Source: Herbiconiux sp. (GTDB lineage Bacteria; Actinomycetota; Actinomycetes; Actinomycetales; Microbacteriaceae). Taken from it: a stretch of DNA of 64,000 nucleotides. The notes beneath the pieces were generated by a model, which made no database searches, had not been told where the DNA came from, and worked only from the letters and a program-made list of their open reading frames with translations. How positions within the stretch are numbered: the stretch's first letter is position 1; every line of letters begins with the position of its first letter. Made by a program: the position numbers and the translations under genes. Positions 26,538 through 35,330 of this stretch are shown piece after piece. Where the stretch lies: the NCBI RefSeq assembly GCF_004297105.1, contig NZ_SCVE01000016.1:83296-147295 (forward strand). The letters run 5' to 3'.

Positions 26538-27530
26538 CTACTCGTTCTTGGGGGCCTTGACGGCCGGAGGCTTCGCGGTCGGCACCGGCTTCGTGCGCGG
26601 CGGCCGGGCACCCTTCACGCTAGCCGCTCCCTCGAAGCCGGAGAGCACCACGGAGTTGAGGGAGGGAAGCGTCACGTCGAGTTCGTCGAGAGCGCGCTTC
26701 AGACGCATCCGGAGGTCGCGGGCCACATCGTCTTTCGCCGAGGTGCGCGTCTTCACCACGAGGCGGATCACGAGCGCCTCGGCCGAGATCGACTCGAGGC
26801 CCCAGATCTCGGGCCGCTCCATGATGCGCGAGCGCCACTTGGGCTCCGTCGACATGGCCACCGCCGTCTCGAGCATCTTGTCCTGTACGAGGTCGATGTC
26901 GGCGTCGTAGGGGATGGCGAGGTCGATGATGACGCGGGCCCAGCCCTGTGACATGTTGCCGACGCGCAGGATCTCGCCGTTGCGCACGAACCAGAGCGTG
27001 CCGTTCACGTCGCGCACCTGGGTGACGCGGATGCCCACCGCCTCCACCACACCGGTTGCCGGGCCGAGGTCGACCACGTCGCCCACGCCCAGCTGATCTT
27101 CGAACACCATGAACAGGCCGTTCAGCACGTCTTTCACGATGTTCTGGGCGCCGAAACCGAGACCGGCACCGAGCGCCGCCGTGAGCAGGGCGAGAGAGCC
27201 GAGCACATTCGGGTCGACGCGGTTGACGATGAGGATGAGCGACACCACGACGACCGTGACGTTGATGACGTTGGTGAGCACCGTGCCGAGCGTGCGGGTG
27301 CGCTGCACGATGCGCACGGCGGCGAGAGGCGATGCGACGAGAGCCTGGGTGTCGGTGACGTTCTGCTTCTTCTTGACGCCGGTGACCACCTGATCGACGA
27401 GCCTGCGCACCGCGAAGAGCAGCACGGCGCGGATGATGACGGCGCCGATGATGATGAGAAGGATGCCGACGGGCACCTGGTAGGTATCGAAGAACGAACC
27501 GAGGTTCGTCCAGAATGCGTTCCAATCCAT
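26538..27530 (-). CDS. mscS: Small-conductance mechanosensitive channel, MscS family
   Basis: A 330-residue membrane channel that opens at high membrane tension to release solutes. Three hydrophobic segments are near residues 15-40, 90-112 and 115-140. The pore-lining helix is ALLTAALGAGLGFGAQNIVKDVLNGLFMVFEDQLGVGDVVDLG (adjacent blocks), the family's most conserved stretch. A beta domain with TQVRDVNGTLWFVRNGEI follows. The C-terminal tail is Lys/Pro-rich. First gene of a three-gene operon. Confidence 0.93.
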   Translation of the reverse strand: MDWNAFWTNLGSFFDTYQVPVGILLIIIGAVIIRAVLLFAVRRLVDQVVTGVKKKQNVTDTQALVASPLAAVRIVQRTRTLGTVLTNVINVTVVVVSLILIVNRVDPNVLGSLALLTAALGAGLGFGAQNIVKDVLNGLFMVFEDQLGVGDVVDLGPATGVVEAVGIRVTQVRDVNGTLWFVRNGEILRVGNMSQGWARVIIDLAIPYDADIDLVQDKMLETAVAMSTEPKWRSRIMERPEIWGLESISAEALVIRLVVKTRTSAKDDVARDLRMRLKRALDELDVTLPSLNSVVLSGFEGAASVKGARPPRTKPVPTAKPPAVKAPKNE

Positions 27531-27619
27531 ATGCGCATGATCCTACGGGGAGCGCCTTGGCGAAGGCTTGGAGGGGTTCATTGACCCTCACCTGCGAGTT
27601 CGGGGCGACCGGCCCCGCT

Positions 27620-27697
27620 GAAACGAAGGAGTGTCAGCCACGATGCCGGAAACGAAGGACTCCGAAGCCGAATCCGGCTCCGGAGTCCTTCGTTTCC
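27620..27697. repeat. Interspersed hairpin element, copy A (at the 3' end of pepN)
   Basis: A 78-bp element containing GAAACGAAGGAGTGTC, then a near-perfect hairpin 27646-27699 (CCGGAAACGAAGGACTCCG / CGGAGTCCTTCGTTTCCGG, 19 bp perfect, continued after one mismatch by AGCCG/CGGCT). It aligns along its length with the reverse complement of 33487-33563. It lies 15 bases past the pepN stop and probably serves as its terminator. The remaining 89 bases up to the mscS start hold nothing I recognise. Confidence 0.85.
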
Positions 27698-27712
27698 GGG
27701 GTGATCGTGTTG

Positions 27713-30265
27713 TCAGGAGGCGTCGCGCGCCTGGGCAGCCAGGGCTCGGTCGACACCGGCCAGGTTCTCGATCACCAGGCGGCGCAGTGCCGGGATGCCG
27801 TGGTTCTCCGGGGCGTCGAGCCATGCCTGGGTCGCATCCCGCAGTGCCTGGTTCGCCAGCGCCGACGGGTAGAGCCCATTGATGACGGATGCCGCGATCG
27901 CGTAGCTGCGGGTCTCCCACAGCGTCTGCAGCGACTCGAAGTAGCGGCCCACGAGCGGCTCGAACACGGCCGGGTCGCTCGAGCGCTGGAAGCCCAAGCC
28001 GGTGGCCCGCACGATCGCGTTCGGCGCCGTGTCGGTGTCGACGAGCGACGCGAACGCCGCCGCCTTGCCCTCAGCGGTGGGGATGGCCGCGGTCGCGTGG
28101 GCGGCCGACTGGGCTCCGGATGCCGTGTTGTCGGCCTCGAGTGTGGCCGCGATCTCCGCGGGGCCGGCCTTGCCGCCCGCCACGAGCGCGATGAGCAGCT
28201 CCCAGGTGAGATCGGTGTCGATGTCGAGTCCGGTGAGCTCCACGGTGCCGTCGTGCAGGTGCGCCACGTTCTCGAGCTGCTCGTCGGTGGTGGCGAGAGC
28301 TGCGAAGAACTTCACGAACTGGAACTGGGCATCCGAACCGGGCTCGGCGTCGAGCGCCAGCTTCCAGAGCGCATCGGCGGCATCACGCACGGTCTCGTCA
28401 CGAGCATCCGGGGTCACGTACATCGACGCCGTGAGCACGAGCTGGCCGAGAACCGTGCGGATGGTGGTGGACTCGGTCTCGCTCGCGATGTTGCCGAGCA
28501 CGAGGCGCACGAAGTCGCGGCCACGGGTCTCGGCATCGCGAGTCGAGTCCCAGGCGGAGCCCCAGACGATGGAGCGAGCAAGCGGGCTCTCGATCGAGGC
28601 GAGGCGGTCGATGGCCATGTCGAGTGAGAAGGCGTCGAGACGGATCTTCGCGTAGGCGAGGTCGTCGTCGTTCAGCAGCACGAGCGCCGGGCGCGTGCGG
28701 CCCACGAGCTCGGGCACCGAGGTGCGCTCGCCGTCGACGTCGAGCTCCACGCGGTAACTGCGCACGAGCTTGTCGCCCTCGGCCGAGTAGAAGCCGATCG
28801 CGAGGCGGTGCGGACGGATGGTGGGCCACTCGAGCGGCGCCTCCTGCAGCACCTCGAACGACGTGATGACGTCGTTCTCGTCGTAGACGATCTCGGGGCG
28901 CAGCGTGTTCACGCCCGCGGTCTCGAGCCACAGCTGCGACCACTCGGTGAGGTCGCGGCCGCTCGTGGCCTCGAGCTCCACGAGCAGATCCTGCAGCTCG
29001 GTGTTGCCCCACTGGTGCTTGCCCACGTAGGCGGCGACGCCCTTCATGAACTCGTCCTGGCCCACCCAGGCCACCAGCTGCTTCAGAACGGATGCGCCCT
29101 TCGCATAGGTGATGCCGTCGAAGTTCACCTGCACGTCTTCGAGGTCGTTGATCTGGGCGACGATCGGGTGGGTGGAGGGCAGCTGGTCCTGGCGGTAGGC
29201 CCAGCTCTTCTCCATGGCGGCGAAGGTGGTCCAGGCCTCTGTCCATTCGGTGGCCTCGGCGGTGGCGAGGGTCGACATGTATTCGGCGAACGACTCGTTC
29301 AGCCACAGGTCGTTCCACCAGCGCATGGTCACGAGGTCGCCGAACCACATGTGGGCCAGCTCGTGCAGGATCGTGACGACGCGGCGCTCGCGCACCGCAT
29401 CCGTCACCTTGGAGCGGAACACGTAGGTCTCGGTGAAGGTCACCGCACCCGCGTTCTCCATCGCACCCGCGTTGAACTCGGGAACGAAGAGCTGGTCGTA
29501 CTTGGCGAACGGGTACGCGAAGTCGTAGTGCTTCTCGTAGAACTCGAAGCCCTGGCGGGTCTTCTCGAAGATGTAGTCGGCATCCATGTACTGCGAGAGG
29601 GATGCGCGGCTGAAGACGCCGAGGGGGATGACCCGACCATCGGCGCTCGTGAGCTCCGAACGCTCGACGATGTAGGGGCCGGCCACGAGCGCCGTGATGT
29701 AGCTCGAGATGCGCGGGGTGGGCTCGAAGCTCCACATCGCCGACTGACCCTCGACCGCCGTGACGGGCTCGGGCGTGGGGGAGTTCGAGACGACCTCCCA
29801 GTAGTCGGGTGCCGTGACGGTGAAGGCGAAGGTGGCCTTGAGGTCGGGCTGCTCGAACACCGCGAACATGCGGCGCGAGTCGGGCACCTCGAACTGGCTG
29901 TAGAGGTAGACCTCGTCGTCGACCGGGTCGACGAAGCGGTGCAGACCCTCGCCGGTGTTCGTGTAGATCATGTCGGCGTCGACGACCAGCGTGTTCTCGG
30001 CCTGCAATGCGGGCAGCTGGATGCGCACGCCGTCGCTCACCTCGGCCGGGTCGAGCGACTCGCCGTTGAGAGTCACCGCGTGCACCGTGCGGGTGATGGC
30101 GTCGACGAAGGTCGAGGCTCCCGGGGTGGCGGTGAAGACGATGGTGGTTGTGCTGCGGAACGTCTCCGGACCTGTCGTGAGGTCGAGGACGACGTCGTAG
30201 CTCGTGGTGTCGACGATGGCGGCACGTTCGCGGGCTTCTGCGCGGGTGAGGTTTTCTCCAGGCAC
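27713..30265 (-). CDS. pepN: Aminopeptidase N (M1 family)
   Basis: An 850-residue zinc metallopeptidase that removes N-terminal residues from peptides. The exopeptidase motif is GAMENAGAVTF, the zinc site HELAHMWFGDLVTMRWWNDLWLNESFAEYM (HExxH and downstream Glu, two adjacent blocks). The C-terminal ERAP1-like domain is present. Length is standard for actinobacterial PepN. It begins at GTG 30265 with AAAAGGAGA upstream and is divergent from the DsbA-like gene. Confidence 0.96.
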   Translation of the reverse strand: MPGENLTRAEARERAAIVDTTSYDVVLDLTTGPETFRSTTTIVFTATPGASTFVDAITRTVHAVTLNGESLDPAEVSDGVRIQLPALQAENTLVVDADMIYTNTGEGLHRFVDPVDDEVYLYSQFEVPDSRRMFAVFEQPDLKATFAFTVTAPDYWEVVSNSPTPEPVTAVEGQSAMWSFEPTPRISSYITALVAGPYIVERSELTSADGRVIPLGVFSRASLSQYMDADYIFEKTRQGFEFYEKHYDFAYPFAKYDQLFVPEFNAGAMENAGAVTFTETYVFRSKVTDAVRERRVVTILHELAHMWFGDLVTMRWWNDLWLNESFAEYMSTLATAEATEWTEAWTTFAAMEKSWAYRQDQLPSTHPIVAQINDLEDVQVNFDGITYAKGASVLKQLVAWVGQDEFMKGVAAYVGKHQWGNTELQDLLVELEATSGRDLTEWSQLWLETAGVNTLRPEIVYDENDVITSFEVLQEAPLEWPTIRPHRLAIGFYSAEGDKLVRSYRVELDVDGERTSVPELVGRTRPALVLLNDDDLAYAKIRLDAFSLDMAIDRLASIESPLARSIVWGSAWDSTRDAETRGRDFVRLVLGNIASETESTTIRTVLGQLVLTASMYVTPDARDETVRDAADALWKLALDAEPGSDAQFQFVKFFAALATTDEQLENVAHLHDGTVELTGLDIDTDLTWELLIALVAGGKAGPAEIAATLEADNTASGAQSAAHATAAIPTAEGKAAAFASLVDTDTAPNAIVRATGLGFQRSSDPAVFEPLVGRYFESLQTLWETRSYAIAASVINGLYPSALANQALRDATQAWLDAPENHGIPALRRLVIENLAGVDRALAAQARDAS

Positions 30266-30337
30266 TGAATGCTCTCCTTTTCGATTGCCCGTTCAGCCTA
30301 TGACCCCGCTGTCTGTGCCGGGTGCGAGGATTGACCT

Positions 30338-30952
30338 ATGACTGCTTCGAAGACCAAAGTCGACTTCTGGTTCGATCCCTCCTGCCCCTGGGCCTGGATG
30401 ACCTCCCGCTGGGTCGACGAGGTGGCGCAGCACCGTGACCTCGACGTCACGTGGCACATCATGAGCCTCGCGGTGCTGAACGAGAACAACCACGACATCC
30501 CCGAGTCCTACAAGGCGTTCTTCCCGCGCGCGCTGCGCTACACGCGTCTCGTGGCCGCGGCGTCGGAGCTGCACGGTGCCGAGATCGTGAAGCCGCTGTA
30601 TGACGCACTCGGCACGCGCATCCATCCGGGCGGTTCCACCGATTCCGACGAGGTCATCGCGGGGGCGCTCGCCGAGGTGGGCCTGCCCGCCGACTTCGCG
30701 GCCTACGCCGACTCCGAGGAGTACGACCCCCAGATGCGCGCCTCGCACTTCGACGGCATCGAGCGCGTGGGTCAGGATGTCGGCACCCCCGTCATCGCGG
30801 TGAACGGCGTGGCCTTCTTCGGTCCCGTCATCAGCCCGGCCCCGAAGGGCGAGATGGCGCTCACGCTGTGGGACGGCGTCGTGGCCGCCGCCTCCTTCGA
30901 CGGCTTCTTCGAACTCAAGCGGTCGCGCACCCGCGACCCGATCTTCGACTGA
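30338..30952 (+). CDS. DsbA-family thioredoxin-fold protein (Rv2466c-like, mycothiol-linked)
   Basis: A 204-residue thioredoxin-fold protein. FWFDPSCPWAWMTSRW contains the active-site CPWA motif; mycobacterial Rv2466c has CPWC and acts as a mycothiol-dependent reductase. Here the second Cys is Ala, leaving a single catalytic Cys suited to a mycothiol-disulphide mechanism. The cis-Pro loop is VGTPVIAVNG. The C-terminus RTRDPIFD is family-like. No signal peptide, so cytoplasmic. ATG 30338 has no clear Shine-Dalgarno; GAGGAT lies 6 bases before it and could be a weak -10. Confidence 0.88.
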   Translation: MTASKTKVDFWFDPSCPWAWMTSRWVDEVAQHRDLDVTWHIMSLAVLNENNHDIPESYKAFFPRALRYTRLVAAASELHGAEIVKPLYDALGTRIHPGGSTDSDEVIAGALAEVGLPADFAAYADSEEYDPQMRASHFDGIERVGQDVGTPVIAVNGVAFFGPVISPAPKGEMALTLWDGVVAAASFDGFFELKRSRTRDPIFD

Positions 30953-30964
30953 GTCCGCCGCGCC

Positions 30965-31012
30965 CGTTCTGACGCTTCGCGCCCCCCATGCTCGGCGCGA
31001 GACGCCAGAACG
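30965..31012 (+). terminator. Hairpin after the DsbA-like gene
   Basis: CGTTCTGACGCTTCGCGCC pairs with GGCGCGAGACGCCAGAACG (16 of 19 positions as Watson-Crick or wobble) across an 10-base loop, 12 bases past the stop. Confidence 0.6.
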
Positions 31013-31039
31013 AGCGCCTCGGCACTGATCGGTGCGTTC

Positions 31040-31045
31040 TAAGCT
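31040..31045 (+). promoter_or_regulatory. -10 box TAAGCT of rpiB (leaderless)
   Basis: TAAGCT ends 7 bases before ATG 31053. Confidence 0.4.
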
Positions 31046-31052
31046 GGGTGGC

Positions 31053-31541
31053 ATGCGCATCCACATCGGCACCGATCATGCCGGGCTCGACTTCAGCAAG
31101 CAGATCCAGGAGCACCTCGCCGCCGCCGGCCACGAGGTGATCGATCACGGGCCCGAGAGCTACGACCCCATCGACGACTACCCCTCGTTCTGCATCAACG
31201 CCGCCCACGCCGTCGTGGTCGATCAGGAGGCTGGAATCGAGGCCCTCGGCATCGTGTTCGGCGGGTCGGGCAACGGGGAGCAGATCGCCGCCAACAAGGT
31301 GCGCGGTGTTCGTGCGGCCCTCGCCTGGAGTGAGGCGACCGCCAAGCTCGCCCGCCAGCACAACGATGCGAATGTCGTGGCCATCGGTGCCCGCCAGCAC
31401 ACCGTGGAGGAGGCGCTCGCGCTCATCGACTTCTTCGTGAACGAGCCGTTCTCGCTCGAAGAGCGGCACGTGCGCCGCATTGCACAACTCGCCGAATACG
31501 AAGCCACCGGCACCATCGCCGACCGGGTCGTCGACGCCTGA
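31053..31541 (+). CDS. rpiB: Ribose-5-phosphate isomerase B
   Basis: A 162-residue enzyme that interconverts ribose-5-phosphate and ribulose-5-phosphate in the pentose phosphate pathway. MRIHIGTDHAGLDF, the phosphate-binding stretch VFGGSGNGEQIAANKVRGVRAAL, and HNDANVVAIGARQHT are characteristic of RpiB/LacAB. As in mycobacterial RpiB, the catalytic Cys of E. coli is not present in the GGSGNGEQ region. I start at ATG 31053 (MRIHIG) rather than the in-frame codon 31032. Confidence 0.94.
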   Translation: MRIHIGTDHAGLDFSKQIQEHLAAAGHEVIDHGPESYDPIDDYPSFCINAAHAVVVDQEAGIEALGIVFGGSGNGEQIAANKVRGVRAALAWSEATAKLARQHNDANVVAIGARQHTVEEALALIDFFVNEPFSLEERHVRRIAQLAEYEATGTIADRVVDA

Positions 31542-31646
31542 GCCGGGCCGCAAACCGCCCCGGCCGCATCCGTTCGGCCCGCGCCGCGGCCCGCGCCCCG
31601 CTCGCCATTCGCCTTCGGTCGGCTGAGGAGCCATTGAGGAGTCATC

Positions 31647-32822
31647 GTGCCTGAGGGCCATTCCGTTCACCGCATCGCCCGGCAGTTCGCGCGCAATTTC
31701 GTGGGCCGGCCGGTGCGGGCGTCGTCGCCTCAGGGGCGGTTCGCCGAGGGCGCAGCGGTACTCGACGGGCGCGAGATGATCGCGGCGCGGGCGGTGGGCA
31801 AGCAGATGTTCCTCGAGTTCGACGGCGGGGTCTGGCTGCGCGTGCACCTCGGCATCTACGGCGCCTGGGACTTCGCGGGCGAGATCACCACCGATGCCAC
31901 CATCCGCTCCGCCGGCGGAAGAATGGGCCAGACGAACCAGCGCGGTACCACTGACGACGTGGAGACGGATGCGCTCGGCGCGCAGTCGGAGGGAACCCTC
32001 GACGAAATCGCGCTCGGGTCGGGCAGGGCTGACGCCTCGGTGGCGGCTGCAGCTCCCGCATCCGGCTCGTCGGGCGCGCCCCGCAACGCGTCCGGCGCCA
32101 CTGAATTCGCCGATCTCGCCGATCTCGCCGATCCCGCTGATCCCGCCGCAATCGACGATGCCGACGGCGAGGACTCCGTGCGCTCCATCGGTGCCCCGAG
32201 ACGCGCCCGGCTGCGGATGGCCGAGCAGGAGAAGGCCGGCGACGAGGAGGGCGACTTCCCCCCGGAGCCCGTCGGCGCCGTGCGCGTGCGCCTGCTCACC
32301 GACACGGCCGTCGCCGACCTGCGCGGCCCCACCGCCTGCGAGGTGCTGCATGAGGCCCAGGTCGATGCGGTGATCGCGAAGCTCGGGCCCGATCCGCTGC
32401 TCGACAACAGTGCCGAGGCAGAACAGCGCTTCGTCGACACCGTGCGCAAGAAGCAGACGCCCATCGCGTTGCTGCTGATGGACCAGTCGGTCGTGAGCGG
32501 TATCGGCAACGTCTACCGGGCCGAGATGCTCTTCCGCGCGCGCCTCAACCCGCACACCCCGGGCAAGCAGGTCACCGAGTACACGGCTCGTGCGCTCTGG
32601 CGCGACTGGGCCTATCTGCTCGACCTCGGTGTGCGCACGGGGCAGATGATGACGATGGACGACCTGTCCGACGCCGATCGGGCGAAGGCGATGGCGAACC
32701 GCGCCGACCGGCATTGGGTCTACAAGCGCGAGGGCCTGCCCTGCCGCATCTGCGGTACCCACATCGTTCTCGAGGAGCTCGGCGGCCGCAAGCTGTACTG
32801 GTGCCCGAAGGATCAGGCCTGA
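31647..32822 (+). CDS. Fpg/Nei-family DNA glycosylase with long linker insert
   Basis: A 391-residue base-excision repair enzyme. Start GTG 31647 gives MPEGHSVHRIARQF, the Nei-type N-terminus with catalytic Pro2/Glu3. Helix-two-turn-helix motif LDQSVVSGIGNVYRAEMLFRA (near residue 283) and C-terminal zinc-finger region PCRICGTHIVLEELGGRKLYWCPKDQA (two blocks) follow. The finger's fourth Cys is Asp (CPKD). Between the N-terminal strands and the core sits about 100 residues of Ala/Asp/Gly-rich sequence (residues 90-205, including ADLADLADPADP), making it longer than usual. It overlaps the next start by one base. Confidence 0.9.
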   Translation: MPEGHSVHRIARQFARNFVGRPVRASSPQGRFAEGAAVLDGREMIAARAVGKQMFLEFDGGVWLRVHLGIYGAWDFAGEITTDATIRSAGGRMGQTNQRGTTDDVETDALGAQSEGTLDEIALGSGRADASVAAAAPASGSSGAPRNASGATEFADLADLADPADPAAIDDADGEDSVRSIGAPRRARLRMAEQEKAGDEEGDFPPEPVGAVRVRLLTDTAVADLRGPTACEVLHEAQVDAVIAKLGPDPLLDNSAEAEQRFVDTVRKKQTPIALLLMDQSVVSGIGNVYRAEMLFRARLNPHTPGKQVTEYTARALWRDWAYLLDLGVRTGQMMTMDDLSDADRAKAMANRADRHWVYKREGLPCRICGTHIVLEELGGRKLYWCPKDQA

Positions 32823-33493
32823 TGCGGCACACTCCCTCCTTCGACCTCACCGACCCTGCCGAGATCGCGCGGCTCGTGCGCGAGAACCCGTGGGCCACGC
32901 TCGTCTCCGCGACATCCGGCGGACTCGTCGCCTCGCACTACCCGGTGCTGATCGACGACTCCGCCGACGGCTTGGCGCTCGTCACGCACGTCGGACGACC
33001 GGATGAGACCCTGCACGAACTGGGTCAGCACGAGCTGCTCGTCATCGTGCAGGGCCCGCACGGCTACATCTCGCCGGGCTGGTACGACTCGTCGCCGGCC
33101 GTGCCCACCTGGAACTTCATCACGGCGCACCTCTACGGGGTGCCCACCCTCTTGGAGCCGGCCGAGAACCTGCGCGTGCTCGAAGAGCTCGTCGACCACT
33201 TCGAAGACCGGATGCCGAATCCCCGGCGCATGCGCGGAACCCTTGAGAACTCGGCCTACGCCGACCGCATCTCGGCGGGAACGGTCGGTCTGCGCATCCC
33301 GATCACGCGCTTCGTGGCCAAACAGAAGATGAGCCAGAACCGCCCCGAGGAGACGGTGACGCGAATCGTGGAAGAACTCGAGGGCGAGGGCCCCTATGCG
33401 AGCGCGGAGCTGGCCCGCGAGATGCGGCACGCGCATCCGTCGCTCTTCGGCGACCCGGATGCCACCAGCGCGCAGGGGCCGGGGCAGAAATGA
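32822..33493 (+). CDS. FMN-binding split-barrel protein, PaiB family
   Basis: A 223-residue protein of the PaiB/negative transcriptional regulator family. PWATLVSATSGGLVASHYPVL, TWNFITAHLYGVP and FVAKQKMSQNRPEE are the family's conserved blocks; the fold binds FMN and the regulatory role of Bacillus PaiB is not established here. Start ATG 32822 overlaps the glycosylase stop as TGATG, implying translational coupling. Its stop codon TGA lies within the left edge of interspersed element copy B. Confidence 0.88.
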   Translation: MRHTPSFDLTDPAEIARLVRENPWATLVSATSGGLVASHYPVLIDDSADGLALVTHVGRPDETLHELGQHELLVIVQGPHGYISPGWYDSSPAVPTWNFITAHLYGVPTLLEPAENLRVLEELVDHFEDRMPNPRRMRGTLENSAYADRISAGTVGLRIPITRFVAKQKMSQNRPEETVTRIVEELEGEGPYASAELAREMRHAHPSLFGDPDATSAQGPGQK

Positions 33494-33563
33494 CGGAGTT
33501 TGGGCCGGATTCCGGTCTGAGAGTCCTCCGTTTCCCGAATTCGCGTCGAGACTCCGTCGTTTC
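33487..33563. repeat. Interspersed hairpin element, copy B (at the 3' end of the PaiB-like gene)
   Basis: A 77-bp element whose reverse complement reads GAAACGACGGAGTCTC, then GGAAACGGAGGACTC, then CCGGAATCCGGC, ending ACTCCGTCATTTC. These blocks align in order and spacing with copy A at 27620-27697. It supplies the stop codon of the PaiB-like gene. Its internal stem is less perfect than copy A. Confidence 0.8.
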
Positions 33564-33599
33564 GTCGCGGGATGGAGCGGCACGACAGGGAGCCCGCGA

Positions 33600-35330
33600 A
33601 TGAGTGAGGTGCTGGTGCTCACCGGTGGACGGATGCCCGGTGCGGTCGACCTCGTCGACGTCACGATCATCGACGGCATCGTTGCGGCCATCGAACCCGC
33701 CCGCAGCGGAGACCCCTCGCATCAGGATGCGCAACTCATCGCACTCGACGGGCGCTGGGTGGTGCCCGGGCTCTGGGACAACCACGTGCACTTCAGCCAG
33801 TGGGCCGCCGCCTCCCGCCGCCTCGACGTCTCGGCAGCGCGCTCCGCTGCGGAGACCGTGGCTCTTGTGGCCGCCGCCCTCCGACGGGCGACGCACTCCG
33901 TTTCGGGCGCGCACTCCGACGCGGGTTCGTCTCATCGCTCATTCGCTGCGGCCTCCGGCACGATCGGCGGCGCGCCGGGGACCACCCCACGCCAGACGGA
34001 ACCCGCTGGCGGGGGAGCGGATGCGCGGGTCGCGCCGCTCGTCGGCGTCGGGTTCCGCGACGGGCTCTGGCCCGACGAGCCGACCGCGGCGCTGCTGGAT
34101 GCGGTGACGGGGCCGCATCCGGTCGTGCTGATCAGCGGAGACCTGCACTGCTGCTGGCTGAACTCGGCGGCGCTCGCGCAGACCGGGCTGGCGGGGCATC
34201 CGACGGGTCTGTTGCGTGAGGAGGAGGCCTTCGCGGTTCACCGCGCGCTCGACGAGGTGCCGGCGGAGGTCGTGGATGCCTGGGCGCTCGATTCGGCGCA
34301 GGCCGCCGCCGCCCGCGGGGTGGTCGGCATCGTCGACCTCGAGATGGCCTGGAATCACGAGGTCTGGACCCGCCGCCTCGCGGCCGGCCACGACCTCCTC
34401 CGCGTCGAGTTCGGCGTGTACCCCCACCACCTCGACCGGGCCATCACCGAGGGCATCCGCACCGGCACCCCGGTCAGCGCGCCCAGCGATCGTGCCGGCT
34501 CCCCGGTCAGCGCGCCCAGCGATCGTGCCGGCTCCCCGGCCTCCCGCGGAGGGTTCGGCAGCAGCGTCACTGCACCACGGGCGGCTCTCGCGGGTGGCGC
34601 ATCGGTGCTTGTTCATGTCGGCCCCTTTAAGGTCATCACCGACGGGTCGCTCAACACCCGCACCGCCTACTGCTTCGACGAATACCCGGGACTCGAGGGG
34701 CAGCCCGGCTCGCGCGGACTCCTCACCACTCCGCCCGACGAGCTGCGCGCGCTGCTCACCCGTGCGGTGGCCGCGGGCTTCGTTCCGGCTGTGCACGCCA
34801 TCGGCGACCACGCCAACCGCCTGGCCCTCGACGCCTTCGAGGAACTCGGATGCGGCGGCTCGCTCGAGCACGCCCAGCTCGTCTCCGAGAGCGATTTCGG
34901 CCGCTTCGCTGCGCTCGGCGTGACGGCGAGCGTGCAGCCTGAGCACGCGATGGATGACCGCGACGTCGCCGAGCGCTACTGGTCGGGCCGTACCGGCCGC
35001 TCGTTCGCGCTGGCCAGCCTGCTCGAGGCGGGCGCCGTCCTCGCGATGGGCTCCGACGCGCCCGTCGCCCCGCTCGACCCGTGGGTCACGATGGCGGCCG
35101 CGATCGGTCGCGCCCGCGATGGGCGGGAGCCGTGGCATCCGGAGCAGTCCATTGCGGCGTCGGCAGCCTTGGCTGCCTCCGCGCGAGGGCGCACGAGCAG
35201 CCGCGTCGGTGACGTCGCCGACATCGCGGTCACCGAACTCGACCCCCTCGCTACGCCCCCGGATGCACTCCGCACCATGCCCGTAGCCCTCACCCTCCTG
35301 GCAGGCCGCCCAACCCACCGCACCCTCTGA
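33600..35330 (+). CDS. Amidohydrolase (YtcJ-like)
   Basis: A 576-residue metal-dependent amidohydrolase. The N-terminal strand VTIIDGIVAAIEPA and the first metal motif VVPGLWDNHVHFSQW (HxH) are clear, as are GDLHCCWLNSAAL, KVITDGSLNTRTA, VHAIGDHANRLALDA, HAQLVSESDF and GSDAPVAPLDPW (the catalytic Asp). Substrate unknown. Two low-complexity insertions are notable: about residues 90-140 (Ser/Ala/Gly-rich), and a perfect 33-bp tandem duplication at 34471-34536 encoding PVSAPSDRAGS twice. ATG 33600 is used though the frame is open upstream. Confidence 0.88.
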   Translation: MSEVLVLTGGRMPGAVDLVDVTIIDGIVAAIEPARSGDPSHQDAQLIALDGRWVVPGLWDNHVHFSQWAAASRRLDVSAARSAAETVALVAAALRRATHSVSGAHSDAGSSHRSFAAASGTIGGAPGTTPRQTEPAGGGADARVAPLVGVGFRDGLWPDEPTAALLDAVTGPHPVVLISGDLHCCWLNSAALAQTGLAGHPTGLLREEEAFAVHRALDEVPAEVVDAWALDSAQAAAARGVVGIVDLEMAWNHEVWTRRLAAGHDLLRVEFGVYPHHLDRAITEGIRTGTPVSAPSDRAGSPVSAPSDRAGSPASRGGFGSSVTAPRAALAGGASVLVHVGPFKVITDGSLNTRTAYCFDEYPGLEGQPGSRGLLTTPPDELRALLTRAVAAGFVPAVHAIGDHANRLALDAFEELGCGGSLEHAQLVSESDFGRFAALGVTASVQPEHAMDDRDVAERYWSGRTGRSFALASLLEAGAVLAMGSDAPVAPLDPWVTMAAAIGRARDGREPWHPEQSIAASAALAASARGRTSSRVGDVADIAVTELDPLATPPDALRTMPVALTLLAGRPTHRTL

